From contig QNYP01000089.1 of NCBI GenBank assembly GCA_003978675.1, forward strand, positions 1 to 14,150: 14,150 bases of DNA, given 5' to 3'. Source of the DNA: Hydrogenothermus sp. (GTDB lineage Bacteria; Aquificota; Aquificia; Aquificales; Hydrogenothermaceae). The notes beneath the pieces were generated by a model. That model ran no database searches. It had not been told where the DNA came from and saw nothing but the letters and a program-made list of their open reading frames with translations. The translations under genes were made by a program, and so were the position numbers. This document shows positions 7,588-14,150 of the stretch, one piece after another (within the stretch, counting starts at the first letter, position 1; every line of letters starts with the position of its first letter).

Positions 7588-7617
7588 ATTATATATGGAA
7601 ATTTTGTCTTTTGTCAA
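7588..7617 (-). promoter_or_regulatory. Consensus sigma-70 promoter for tRNA-Asn
   Basis: On the - strand, TTGACA (7612-7617) and TATAAT (7588-7593) both match the consensus perfectly and are 18 bases apart. The -10 box lies 21 bases before the tRNA 5' end, giving a leader of about 14 bases. The -35 box is just after the stop of the upstream reductase gene. It is the strongest promoter visible in the window and may also feed the helicase gene. Confidence 0.9.
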
Positions 7618-7619
7618 TA

Positions 7620-8408
7620 TTATTTTCCACCTCTAACTAAAGATAATCCTCCATCTACAACTATTGTTTGCCCCTGTATCCATTTAGCATCATCTGTACA
7701 TAAAAATCCAACTACCCCTGCTATATCTTCAGGCATTCCCATTCTACCAAGTGGAGTTAGTTTTATAGTCCCTTCTTTAACTTCCTCGTAGTTAGGGAAT
7801 AGTTGAATAGCTTCCGTATCTATTGGTCCTCCTGATACTGTGTTTACATTGATACCTTTTTCTCCAAGCTCCACTGCTGCATATCTAACTAATGCCTCTA
7901 ATGCAGATTTAGCAGAGCCATGAATTGCATAATTAGGCATATAATCTTTGGTTCCTGTTGATGAAATTGCTACTATTTTTCCTTCTCGTCCTTCCATCAA
8001 TGGAACTGCCTTTTGGACAGACCATATAAAACCAAATACTGTAATGTCATAAATTCTTTTTGTTCCTCTTTCCTTTAATCTTAAAAATGGAGCAAATCCT
8101 CCAACTACTTCTCTACCTGACGCAACTGCATTACTTACAAAAATATCAAGATATCCAAACTTTTCTTTAATTTCATCAAAAGCTCTATCTATATCTTCTT
8201 TTTTCCCAAAGTCTGCCTGTATTGCATATCCCTTTTGGCCTTTTGCTTCAATTTCTCTTACAACTTCTTCTGCCTTTTCTTTATTTTTGTAATAATTAAC
8301 AATTACATCTGCACCCATATCAGCAAGTTTTAAAGCAATAGCTCTTCCTATTCCTCTACTTGAACCAGTAATAAATGCGAGTTTTCCTTTTAGCGGTTTA
8401 CATTCCAT
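7620..8408 (-). CDS. Short-chain dehydrogenase, FabL-like enoyl-ACP reductase
   Basis: NAD(P)H-dependent oxidoreductase of the SDR fold. From a GTG at 8417, residues are TGSSRGIG cofactor loop (17-24), SNA in place of the usual NNA (95-97), Ser152/153, Tyr163 and Lys170. Tyr and Lys are six residues apart (Y-x6-K, as in NYAIHGSAK), the spacing of enoyl-ACP reductases, not the Y-x3-K of classical SDRs; the classical Tyr position is His. The C-terminal half (ALEALVRYAAVEL, VNTVSGGPIDTEA, FPNYEE, GQTIVVDGG) resembles, from memory, Bacillus FabL, which reduces enoyl-ACP in fatty acid synthesis. I chose the ATG at 8408 (262 residues) because the GTG at 8417 lies within the GGAGAGGTGG binding site. 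It follows trpD by 16 bases. The fatty-acid role is inferred. Confidence 0.8.
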   Translation of the reverse strand: MECKPLKGKLAFITGSSRGIGRAIALKLADMGADVIVNYYKNKEKAEEVVREIEAKGQKGYAIQADFGKKEDIDRAFDEIKEKFGYLDIFVSNAVASGREVVGGFAPFLRLKERGTKRIYDITVFGFIWSVQKAVPLMEGREGKIVAISSTGTKDYMPNYAIHGSAKSALEALVRYAAVELGEKGINVNTVSGGPIDTEAIQLFPNYEEVKEGTIKLTPLGRMGMPEDIAGVVGFLCTDDAKWIQGQTIVVDGGLSLVRGGK

Positions 8409-8424
8409 ATTTTCCACCTCTCCT

Positions 8425-9438
8425 TTATGTATTCAAATTTTTTAATTTTTCCAAAACCTCATAAGCTTTTCTAGAATAAATAGTCTCTTTTGCGAGTTCT
8501 ACACCCTCTTTTATTGTATCAACAATACCACTTGCTTTTAAAGCAAACCCAGAGTTTAATGCAACAAAATCTGCTTTTACTCCCTTATCTTCTCCTTTTA
8601 AAATTTTAAGTGCAATATCTAAATTACACTCTAAATCTCCTCCTTCTATATCCGATAGATTTGCCTTTCTTAGACCAAAGTCTTCAGGTTCTACATAGTA
8701 AGTTGATATTTCACCATTATTTATCTCTGCTACAAATGTTTTTGTTGTAATAGAAACCTCATCTAAACCTTCAAGTCCATGAACTACAAATCCTCTTTCT
8801 ATACCAAGGTTGGACAAAACTTTAGCTAAAGGCTCTACAAGTTTTTCACTAAACACTCCCATTAATTGATACTTAGCCTCTGCAGGATTAGATAAGGGTC
8901 CCAGTATATTAAAAATTGTCCTTATTCCAAGCTCTCTTCTTTGTTTTATTACATTTTTCATTGCAGGATGGTAAATTGGCGCAAATAAAAATGCAATACC
9001 AACTTCTTCTAAAGCCTTTGACGCAATTTCTGGTGGCATTTCTATATTAACTCCAAGAGCTTGCATTATATCTGCACTTCCACATTTAGAAGAAACAGAA
9101 CGGTTTCCATGTTTCGCAACTTTTGCTCCTGCTCCTGCAACAACAAATGCAGAAATTGTAGAAACATTAAATGTATTAACCTTATCTCCACCTGTGCCAC
9201 AGGTATCAACCAGTTTAGATTTATCTTTAACAGGTACTTTTACTGCCTTTTGTCTCATAACATTTGCTGCTGCAGTGATTTCTTCTATAGTTTCTCCTTT
9301 CATTTTAAGAGCAGTTAAAATTGCTCCAATTTGTGTATCTGTTAATTTTCCTTCCATTATTAGATTAAATAGATTTTTTACTTCTTCTTCAGCTAAATTT
9401 TCAAAATTAGTTAGTTTATTTAAGATTTCCTTAACCAT
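8425..9438 (-). CDS. trpD: Anthranilate phosphoribosyltransferase
   Basis: Joins anthranilate to PRPP, the second step of tryptophan synthesis. The 337 residues match the usual stand-alone enzyme. An N-terminal helical domain (1-70) is followed by the PRPP-binding loop DTCGTGGD (78-85), the segment KHGNRSVSSKCGSAD (109-123), RRELGIRTIFNILGPLSNPA (anthranilate site, 167-186) and the metal-binding DE pair (226-227). No glutamine amidotransferase domain is fused. It starts 3 bases after the SurA-like gene stop, with a weak GAGGG site, so translation is probably coupled. No other trp gene is in the window, so the pathway is dispersed. Confidence 0.97.
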   Translation of the reverse strand: MVKEILNKLTNFENLAEEEVKNLFNLIMEGKLTDTQIGAILTALKMKGETIEEITAAANVMRQKAVKVPVKDKSKLVDTCGTGGDKVNTFNVSTISAFVVAGAGAKVAKHGNRSVSSKCGSADIMQALGVNIEMPPEIASKALEEVGIAFLFAPIYHPAMKNVIKQRRELGIRTIFNILGPLSNPAEAKYQLMGVFSEKLVEPLAKVLSNLGIERGFVVHGLEGLDEVSITTKTFVAEINNGEISTYYVEPEDFGLRKANLSDIEGGDLECNLDIALKILKGEDKGVKADFVALNSGFALKASGIVDTIKEGVELAKETIYSRKAYEVLEKLKNLNT

Positions 9439-9441
9439 TAT

Positions 9442-10308
9442 CTATCCCTCTAAGCTTTTATCTAGGTATTGTATAACTGCCTTTTCTCTAAGTTTTTTTA
9501 TTTCAAGTTTTAATGCCTCATCTAATTTTTTTAGTAAGGTCTTCTGGTCTATATCCTTTGGTATTAATTTTTTATCTTCAGATTTTACAAATACAAAATA
9601 AATTCCTTTATCTGTTTTCACCTCAGAAACTGTTTTTGGTTTCATACTCCAAACTTTTTCATCTAATAATTTTAATAATTCACCTTTTTTAACTTTACCT
9701 AAATATCCACCTTTGTCTTTTGTTATAGGGTCTTGAGAATACTTTTTTGCAAATTCTGTGAAGTTTTTAGGATTTAGTTTTTGCTTTAATTTTTTATAAA
9801 TATTCTCAAAATCAGGAGAATTTTTATCTAAGTAAAGAATGTAAACTTCTCTATATTTCTCCTCTTTTGCTTCTTTTATATTTTGTAAAACTTTAGGTTT
9901 TAAAATGAACTGCATATATCTTCCTACCATAATTTCTCTTTTTATAAGGTCTGTAAATTCCGAGTATGCAAATCCTTGTTTTCTAATAAATTCTTTAAAC
10001 TCATCAACTGATTTCATACCATTTGCAATGGCAAGTCTTAAAATTGCCTGCTCTACTTCCTGAGGTAAAACCCTAATATTATGCTTTCTTGCTTCTTGAT
10101 ATATAAGTATCTGGTCTATTAATTTTTCTGCTACTTTCTTTTTATCATTTATTCCAAACCACTTTGAAGCCAAATCTATTTCAGATTTTAATATAGGATC
10201 TCCATTAACAATTATTGCAACTTTATCTAAAAGCTTTAAATTTTCCTCTTTTGCTAAAACCAGCCCAAAAAACAATAAAAACATAAATACATACCTAACA
10301 ACTTTCAT
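9442..10308 (-). CDS. SurA-like periplasmic peptidyl-prolyl isomerase/chaperone
   Basis: Probable foldase for outer-membrane and periplasmic proteins. A signal peptide is clear: basic MKVVR, a hydrophobic core, then LVLA, with likely cleavage at 19/20; no lipobox cysteine is present. Residues 25-135 form a SurA N-terminal chaperone region (VAIIVNGDPILKSEID and a helical stretch). About 150-245 form one parvulin domain with FAKKYSQDP, KGGYLGKVKKGEL and a TDKGIYFVFV strand. At 288 residues it is much shorter than E. coli SurA (428), which has two parvulin domains. The ATG overlaps the end of glmU by 14 bases, with AAGGA inside glmU as its binding site. The C-terminal Lys-rich helix would pack on the chaperone part. 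The family call is secure; the exact subfamily is less so. Confidence 0.88.
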   Translation of the reverse strand: MKVVRYVFMFLLFFGLVLAKEENLKLLDKVAIIVNGDPILKSEIDLASKWFGINDKKKVAEKLIDQILIYQEARKHNIRVLPQEVEQAILRLAIANGMKSVDEFKEFIRKQGFAYSEFTDLIKREIMVGRYMQFILKPKVLQNIKEAKEEKYREVYILYLDKNSPDFENIYKKLKQKLNPKNFTEFAKKYSQDPITKDKGGYLGKVKKGELLKLLDEKVWSMKPKTVSEVKTDKGIYFVFVKSEDKKLIPKDIDQKTLLKKLDEALKLEIKKLREKAVIQYLDKSLEG

Positions 10309-11746
10309 TTTTTTCCTTCTTCTCCTTTTTTCTATTTGCGTAATTTTCTAAAATTTTTAATTTTGCTCTTTCTACAGCTAAAGCATTATCAGGAATATCT
10401 TTTGTGATAACTGAACCTGAACCTGTATAAGCATTTTCTCCAATTGTAATAGGTGCAACAAGCATTGTATCGCTTCCAATAAATGCTCCATCTTTAATTA
10501 TAGTTTTATGCTTGTTAACTCCATCATAATTACAAGTAATAGTTCCAGCTCCTATATTTACATTTTTTCCAATTTCTGCATCACCTAGATATGTTAAATG
10601 TTTTGCATTTGTTCTACTGCCAATTTGTGAGTTTTTAACTTCAACAAAATTACCAATACTACAGTTTTCGCCAATCACTGTATTATTCCTAATTCTTGCG
10701 AAAGGTCCAATCTCTGCATTATCCTGTATAACTGAGTTTTCTATAACTGTATTTGGATAAATTTTTACATTTTTACCAATTTTTGAGTTGATAATTACAC
10801 AATTTTCATAAATTACACTTCCTTCTAAAACCTCTGTTTCTCCTCTTAAAGATACCCCTTGGTAAATTTCTACATCTTTATCTAAAGAAACATCAAAATC
10901 TATCCAAACTGTATCTGGATTGTGTATAGTTGCTCCATTTACAGCCCAAAAGTATAAAAATTGAGTTTTTAGAATTTTTTCAGCTTTGGAAAGCTCCCAT
11001 CTATCATTTACGCCAAGAATCTGTGTAAAATCTCCAACATCAAAACTATAGAAATATTTACCTTCATTTTTCAAAATTTCTATCACATCTGTTAGATAAT
11101 ACTCATTTTGTTTATTATTTGAAGTTAATTTATTTAAAGCTTCTTTTAAAAATGGTGCATAAATTAAGTATATTCCAGAATTTACTTCGTTTATTTGTTT
11201 TTCTAGAGGTGATGCATCCTTTTCTTCAACAATTTTATCAATAACCCCAGCTTTCCCTTTTATTATTCTTCCGTATCCATAAGGATTATCTAATTTTGCA
11301 GTTAAAACAAGCCCAGCAATATTTTTATTTTGGTAATTTTTATCATTAATTTGTCTTCCTTCGTAGTTTATAAGAGCATTTAGATAATTGACAGCATCTT
11401 TTAAAGTTTGCCCTTTTATTAATGGCGTATCTCCGTTTATGATTAGCAAATAGCCATCAAAATCTTTCCAGTATTCTAAAGAAGATTTTACAGCATCTCC
11501 TGTTCCTAATTGCTTTTCTTGAACCGCAAATTTACAACTTTTACAGTTAATCTCTTTTATTACATCCTCTTTTTTATGCCCAACAACAAAAATAACTTCT
11601 TCTGGTTTTATCCACTTAACAGCCTCTTTAACATAAAAAATCATAGGTTTTCCTAGAAGTTTATGCAAAACCTTTGGTTTTTCAGATTTAAATCTAGTTC
11701 CCTTGCCTGCTGATAGAATTATTGCTTTCATCCTTAGAGTTTCCAT
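10295..11746 (-). CDS. glmU: Bifunctional GlmU: glucosamine-1-phosphate acetyltransferase / N-acetylglucosamine-1-phosphate uridyltransferase
   Basis: Makes UDP-N-acetylglucosamine, precursor of peptidoglycan and lipid A, in the cytoplasm. The N-terminal uridyltransferase shows LSAGKGTRFKSEKPKVLHKL (11-30), EKQLGTGDA (77-85) and NGD with metal-binding Asp106. After a linker helix, the left-handed beta-helix (about 270-460) shows repeated hexapeptides (IGKNVKI, IGENCSI, IGKNVNI), His383 of the acetyltransferase base in NAKHLTYLGD, and NIGAGTITCNYDG. Its 483 residues fit the family. Residue 6 is also ATG (11731) and gives the usual family N-terminus MKAIILSAGKG; neither start has a strong binding site. 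It lies 1 base after hisG and overlaps the SurA-like gene. The 3' end is Lys-rich (KKEKKEKN). Confidence 0.97.
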   Translation of the reverse strand: METLRMKAIILSAGKGTRFKSEKPKVLHKLLGKPMIFYVKEAVKWIKPEEVIFVVGHKKEDVIKEINCKSCKFAVQEKQLGTGDAVKSSLEYWKDFDGYLLIINGDTPLIKGQTLKDAVNYLNALINYEGRQINDKNYQNKNIAGLVLTAKLDNPYGYGRIIKGKAGVIDKIVEEKDASPLEKQINEVNSGIYLIYAPFLKEALNKLTSNNKQNEYYLTDVIEILKNEGKYFYSFDVGDFTQILGVNDRWELSKAEKILKTQFLYFWAVNGATIHNPDTVWIDFDVSLDKDVEIYQGVSLRGETEVLEGSVIYENCVIINSKIGKNVKIYPNTVIENSVIQDNAEIGPFARIRNNTVIGENCSIGNFVEVKNSQIGSRTNAKHLTYLGDAEIGKNVNIGAGTITCNYDGVNKHKTIIKDGAFIGSDTMLVAPITIGENAYTGSGSVITKDIPDNALAVERAKLKILENYANRKKEKKEKNESC

Positions 11747-11747
11747 T

Positions 11748-12377
11748 TTATCCCACTACCTGTCTTAATTTTTGAATTATCTGTAAGATTTTTTCATTTT
11801 TTGTTTTATAACTAATTCTGTTTATTATAAGTTTTGCAGAAGAATGTCTTATATTATCAATAACAACAAGTCCATTTTCCCTTAAAGTAGTTCCGGTTTC
11901 TACAATATCCACAATAAATTGAGAAAGTCCTAAAATTGGTGCAAGTTCTATTGAACCGTAAAGCTCTATTATTGTTGTATTTATTCCTTTTTCTTTAAAA
12001 AAACTTTCTGCAATTTTTGGGTATTTTGTGGCAATCTTTAAATGAGATGGGTTTGAATTATAGATTTCCTTACTTTCAGGAAGCCCTGCAACAACAATTC
12101 TACAAGCTCCAATTTTTAAATCCACAGGTTTGTAAACATCAGGATTTGTTTCAAGTAAAACATCATCACCTGCAACACCAATATCTGCTACTCCATACTC
12201 AACATAAGTAGGAACATCTTTTGCTCTAACAAGTAAAAATTTAAAATCTTTACTTTCTACAACTAGCTTTCTGCTTTCTGGTTTAACTTCTTCATCCAAA
12301 ATACCTGAAAGCTTAAATAGGTTTACGGTTTGGTCAAAAAGTCTACCCTTTGGAAGTGCCACAATAAGCTTTTCCAT
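11748..12377 (-). CDS. hisG: ATP phosphoribosyltransferase, short form
   Basis: Catalyses the first, committed step of histidine synthesis from ATP and PRPP. At 209 residues it is the short form, with the catalytic domain but no C-terminal regulatory ACT-like domain; short HisG is known to need HisZ for activity and histidine feedback. Visible: ALPKGRLFDQT near the N-terminus, the GVADIGVAGDDVL segment, CRIVVAG, and the PRPP-binding DIVETGTTLRENGL (about 157-170). No hisZ gene is in this window, so the partner must lie elsewhere. It follows minE by 8 bases; an AAGGAT at the end of minE may be its binding site. Linking hisG to the min genes is unusual in function but natural for Aquificota-style mixed operons. 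Confidence 0.97.
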   Translation of the reverse strand: MEKLIVALPKGRLFDQTVNLFKLSGILDEEVKPESRKLVVESKDFKFLLVRAKDVPTYVEYGVADIGVAGDDVLLETNPDVYKPVDLKIGACRIVVAGLPESKEIYNSNPSHLKIATKYPKIAESFFKEKGINTTIIELYGSIELAPILGLSQFIVDIVETGTTLRENGLVVIDNIRHSSAKLIINRISYKTKNEKILQIIQKLRQVVG

Positions 12378-12385
12378 GAGACTGC

Positions 12386-12625
12386 CTAATCCTTAAAAGG
12401 AATACTTATCCAGAGTTGCTCTTTTCCATTTTCCTGTCTAATTTCCACCTCTACGTTGTTAGCATCAAACTGCGGATACTTAGAAAAAACTCCTCTTAAA
12501 TCTTGTTGAAGCAGTTCTGCAAAGTTTGGAGGCAACCCTTTCCTTTCATATTCCAAAACCATCTGTAATCTTCTTTTTGCTACTTGTGAAGAAGATTCTC
12601 TTTTGAAAAAATCAAACAATCCCAT
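12386..12625 (-). CDS. minE: Cell division topological specificity factor MinE
   Basis: Displaces MinC from MinD at midcell and stimulates the MinD ATPase, so that the Z-ring forms only at the centre. In 79 residues it has the amphipathic membrane-binding N-terminus MGLFDFFKR, the anti-MinCD segment with RLQMVLEYER (19-28), and the C-terminal dimerization domain with strands VEVEIRQE and LWISIPF. Slightly shorter than E. coli MinE (88), but complete. Its ATG overlaps the minD stop by one base (TAATG), and GGAGG at the end of minD provides the binding site, so the two are translationally coupled. Confidence 0.96.
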   Translation of the reverse strand: MGLFDFFKRESSSQVAKRRLQMVLEYERKGLPPNFAELLQQDLRGVFSKYPQFDANNVEVEIRQENGKEQLWISIPFKD

Positions 12626-13413
12626 TATTTACCTCCAAATAACCAGCCAAGAATTCCTTTCTTTTCTTCAAGTTCATCAAATGGAACATCTTCTCCGTCT
12701 ACTCTCCTTGCCAGATTCCAGAGAGCCCTACCAGATTTATATTTATCTTTATGTAAGACTATTGGTTCTCCTCTGTTTGTAAAATCAACCATTTTCTCTT
12801 CATCAGGAATAATACCAATTCTTGGTATTTTTAAAACTTCTTCTACATCTCCTACAGAAAGCATTTCTCCTTTTTTTACAAGTTGTGGTTTTATACGATT
12901 AACCACAAGCCTTATACTTCTCTTATCCATATTTTCCAAAAACCCTATTATTCTATCTGCATCTCTGACCGCAGAAACTTCCGGATTAGTCACTACCAAT
13001 GCTTCATCTGCAGGGGTTGCTGCCGTTTTAAAACCACTTTCTATACCAGCTGGAGAATCTATAAGTATATAGTCAAATTTTTCTTTGACTTCATTAACGA
13101 TTTCTTTTAATTGTTCTGGTTTTACTGCATCTTTATCTTTAGTTTGTGATGCTGGAAGTAAGAACAATGGAAGTCCCCTTTTATCTTTTACAAATGCTTT
13201 TTCTGGGGGAACTATTCCTTCAACAACACTAACAATGTCGTAAATAATTCTATTTTCTACACCTAAAATCATATCCAGATTTCTAAGACCTATATCTGCA
13301 TCAATTGCTAAAACTTTCTTGCCCATTTTAGCAAGGGCTACTGATAAGTTTGCAGTAACAGTTGTTTTACCAACACCCCCTTTACCTGATGTAACTACTA
13401 TTACTCTTGCCAT
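12625..13413 (-). CDS. minD: Septum site-determining ATPase MinD
   Basis: ParA-like ATPase that binds the inner membrane as an ATP dimer and recruits MinC. The deviant Walker A KGGVGKTT (11-18) is complete with both lysines, followed by AIDADIGLRNLD (36-47) and the Walker B/switch II region ILIDSPAG (116-123). The C-terminal KGILGWLFGGK (252-262) is the amphipathic membrane-targeting helix of MinD. The 262 residues fit the family. The ATG is preceded by GAGGAG (13419-13424, - strand). It follows minC by 23 bases and overlaps minE by one base, giving the classical minC-minD-minE order. Confidence 0.98.
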   Translation of the reverse strand: MARVIVVTSGKGGVGKTTVTANLSVALAKMGKKVLAIDADIGLRNLDMILGVENRIIYDIVSVVEGIVPPEKAFVKDKRGLPLFLLPASQTKDKDAVKPEQLKEIVNEVKEKFDYILIDSPAGIESGFKTAATPADEALVVTNPEVSAVRDADRIIGFLENMDKRSIRLVVNRIKPQLVKKGEMLSVGDVEEVLKIPRIGIIPDEEKMVDFTNRGEPIVLHKDKYKSGRALWNLARRVDGEDVPFDELEEKKGILGWLFGGK

Positions 13414-13436
13414 TTTTTCTCCTCAAAGTTTAATTT

Positions 13437-13964
13437 TTATGTTAACTCTTCAATATATATTTTCCCATCTTCTATATATGCCCTTTCAGGTTTATCTGGT
13501 TCCTCAATTTCATCTGGAGATCTTGTATATAGGCTTGCAATTCTAAGTTGCTGAGGCATTAGTTTCAAAGCCATTATAGAGGCAGTTTCATCTCCATTTG
13601 CTCCAGCGTGTGCTATACCTCTTAAAGTTCCCATAACAATAATATTTCCAGAAGCTATAACATAAGCATCAGGGTTAACATCTCCAATAATTAGAACATC
13701 TCCATCATATTCTATGCTTTGACCACTTCTAATTGTTTTATTTACAACTTTTAGAGGTTTTTTTTCCTTTATATCTGGAAGTATATCTTTTTGTGAAGAT
13801 TTTTCTTTTTTAGGTTCCTTGTATCCAAGAATTTTCGAGTTATGTTTTTTTATAAGTTCTTCAAGAGCTTTCTTTTGGTCTTCAGACAAAATAGAGTCTT
13901 CATCCTCTATTATTATCATACTGCCCTTAAAAACAGCAGAGGATAATTTTTCTTCTATTTTATT
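13437..13964 (-). CDS. minC: Septum inhibitor MinC, C-terminal 175 residues; N-terminus displaced by an inverted segment
   Basis: MinC with MinD blocks FtsZ polymerisation away from midcell. The recognisable part begins at NKIEEKLSSAV and runs through the rest of the N-terminal domain, a Lys/Glu-rich linker, and the C-terminal beta-helix with RSGQSIEYDGDVLIIGDVN, ASGNIIVMGTLRGIAHAG and LMPQQLRIA, which bind MinD. The open frame continues to a TTG at 14069, but its first 35 residues (a hydrophobic run beginning MYILDISVSF) are the antisense of real minC codons and should not be annotated as protein. The true N-terminal codons lie at 13969-14066 on the + strand, inside a flanking inverted repeat. 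Flipping bases 13966-14066 joins them in frame to give a 208-residue MinC. As the sequence stands, this copy has no native start. Confidence 0.85.
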   Translation of the reverse strand, partial: NKIEEKLSSAVFKGSMIIIEDEDSILSEDQKKALEELIKKHNSKILGYKEPKKEKSSQKDILPDIKEKKPLKVVNKTIRSGQSIEYDGDVLIIGDVNPDAYVIASGNIIVMGTLRGIAHAGANGDETASIMALKLMPQQLRIASLYTRSPDEIEEPDKPERAYIEDGKIYIEELT

Positions 13965-14150
13965 GGATATGCTGAGAGAATACAGTTTGAGTATAGAAAT
14001 TAAAGGTATAACGGTTCCTGCTTTAATTATAAAGATAAAAAATGAAACAGATATATCCAGTATATACAATAAAATAGAAGAAAAATTATCCTCTGCTGTT
14101 TTTAAGGGCAGTATGATAATAATAGAGGATGAAGACTCTATTTTGTCTGA
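13882..14150. repeat. minC: Perfect 84-bp inverted repeat around a 101-bp spacer within minC, reaching the window edge
   Basis: Arm 13882-13965 is the exact reverse complement of 14067-14150; every base was compared. The spacer is 13966-14066. Pairing weakens but continues 9 bases into the spacer (7 of 9 match, 13966-13974 with 14058-14066). The right arm is still perfect at the last base, so its true length is unknown. Both arms encode the same part of MinC. Such a structure arises by template switching, in the cell or during amplification and assembly. Confidence 0.97.
13966..14150 (+). CDS. minC: MinC N-terminal fragment in inverted orientation, 3'-partial
   Basis: From the ATG at 13969 the + strand encodes a MinC N-terminal domain starting MLREYSLSIEIKGITVPAL and running on through NKIEEKL to the last base (60 codons plus 2 bases). 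The IEIKG opening strand is typical of MinC. The last 28 residues equal those of the - strand copy because they lie in the inverted repeat. The true start could be the ATG (13969) or the in-frame TTG at 13987, which has GAGAG about 8 bases upstream. If the sequence continues past the edge as minC, this + strand copy would be the intact one; if the edge is an artefact, this is the missing 5' end of the - strand gene. Confidence 0.7.

Noticed and set aside
8409..8417. GTG at 8417 as the start of the FabL-like gene
   Set aside because: The GTG is inside the GGAGAGGTGG ribosome binding site; the ATG at 8408 has proper spacing from it.
9194..9601. A 135-codon + strand open frame across the trpD/surA junction
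   Set aside because: It lies opposite two well-supported genes, matches no family I know, and has a composition expected from the antisense of Lys/Glu-rich coding sequence.
13882..14150. The inverted repeat as the ends of an insertion sequence or an integrase-controlled switch
   Set aside because: The arms are coding minC sequence, no transposase or recombinase is present, and no target-site duplication is seen; the structure fits template switching better.

Overview
The window is low in G+C, strongly purine-biased along its coding strands, and densely packed with housekeeping genes. Mixed-function operons (cell division, histidine, cell wall, tryptophan, periplasmic chaperone), a short-form HisG, a Roadblock protein and a HisIE fusion fit a thermophilic Aquificota genome of the Hydrogenothermaceae, perhaps Sulfurihydrogenibium-like. 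That placement is inference from gene content and composition; no search was run. I see no phage, insertion sequence, CRISPR array or plasmid gene.

Left part (1-6180), mostly + strand: the C-terminal part of a sigma-54 activator with a decayed receiver domain, cut by the window edge; ileS with its own promoter and ribosome binding site; an HU/IHF-type gene 15 bases after it; a shared hairpin terminator; a convergent Roadblock/LC7 gene; then, divergent from it, hisIE and a PrxQ/Bcp peroxiredoxin that end at a strong bidirectional terminator.

Right part (6208-14150), all - strand: read in the direction of transcription, minC, minD, minE, hisG, glmU, a SurA-like foldase, trpD and a FabL-like reductase form one run with gaps of 23 bases or fewer, several of them overlapping or touching. 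A consensus promoter just after the reductase drives tRNA-Asn(GUU). A DEAD-box RNA helicase follows, with a long hairpin in the leader between tRNA and helicase.

The most unusual signal is at the right edge. An 84-bp perfect inverted repeat (13882-13965 and 14067-14150, running to the last base) surrounds 101 bp. The N-terminal codons of minC lie in those 101 bp but on the + strand, opposite to the rest of the gene. As written, the - strand minC lacks its true start and its open frame begins with 35 antisense-coded residues. Flipping the 101 bp restores a 208-residue MinC in frame. A fold-back chimera at a contig end is the simplest explanation, but an inverted duplication or an invertible segment cannot be excluded from this window. 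A second point is the helicase leader hairpin, whose stem is better paired as - strand RNA than as + strand RNA.
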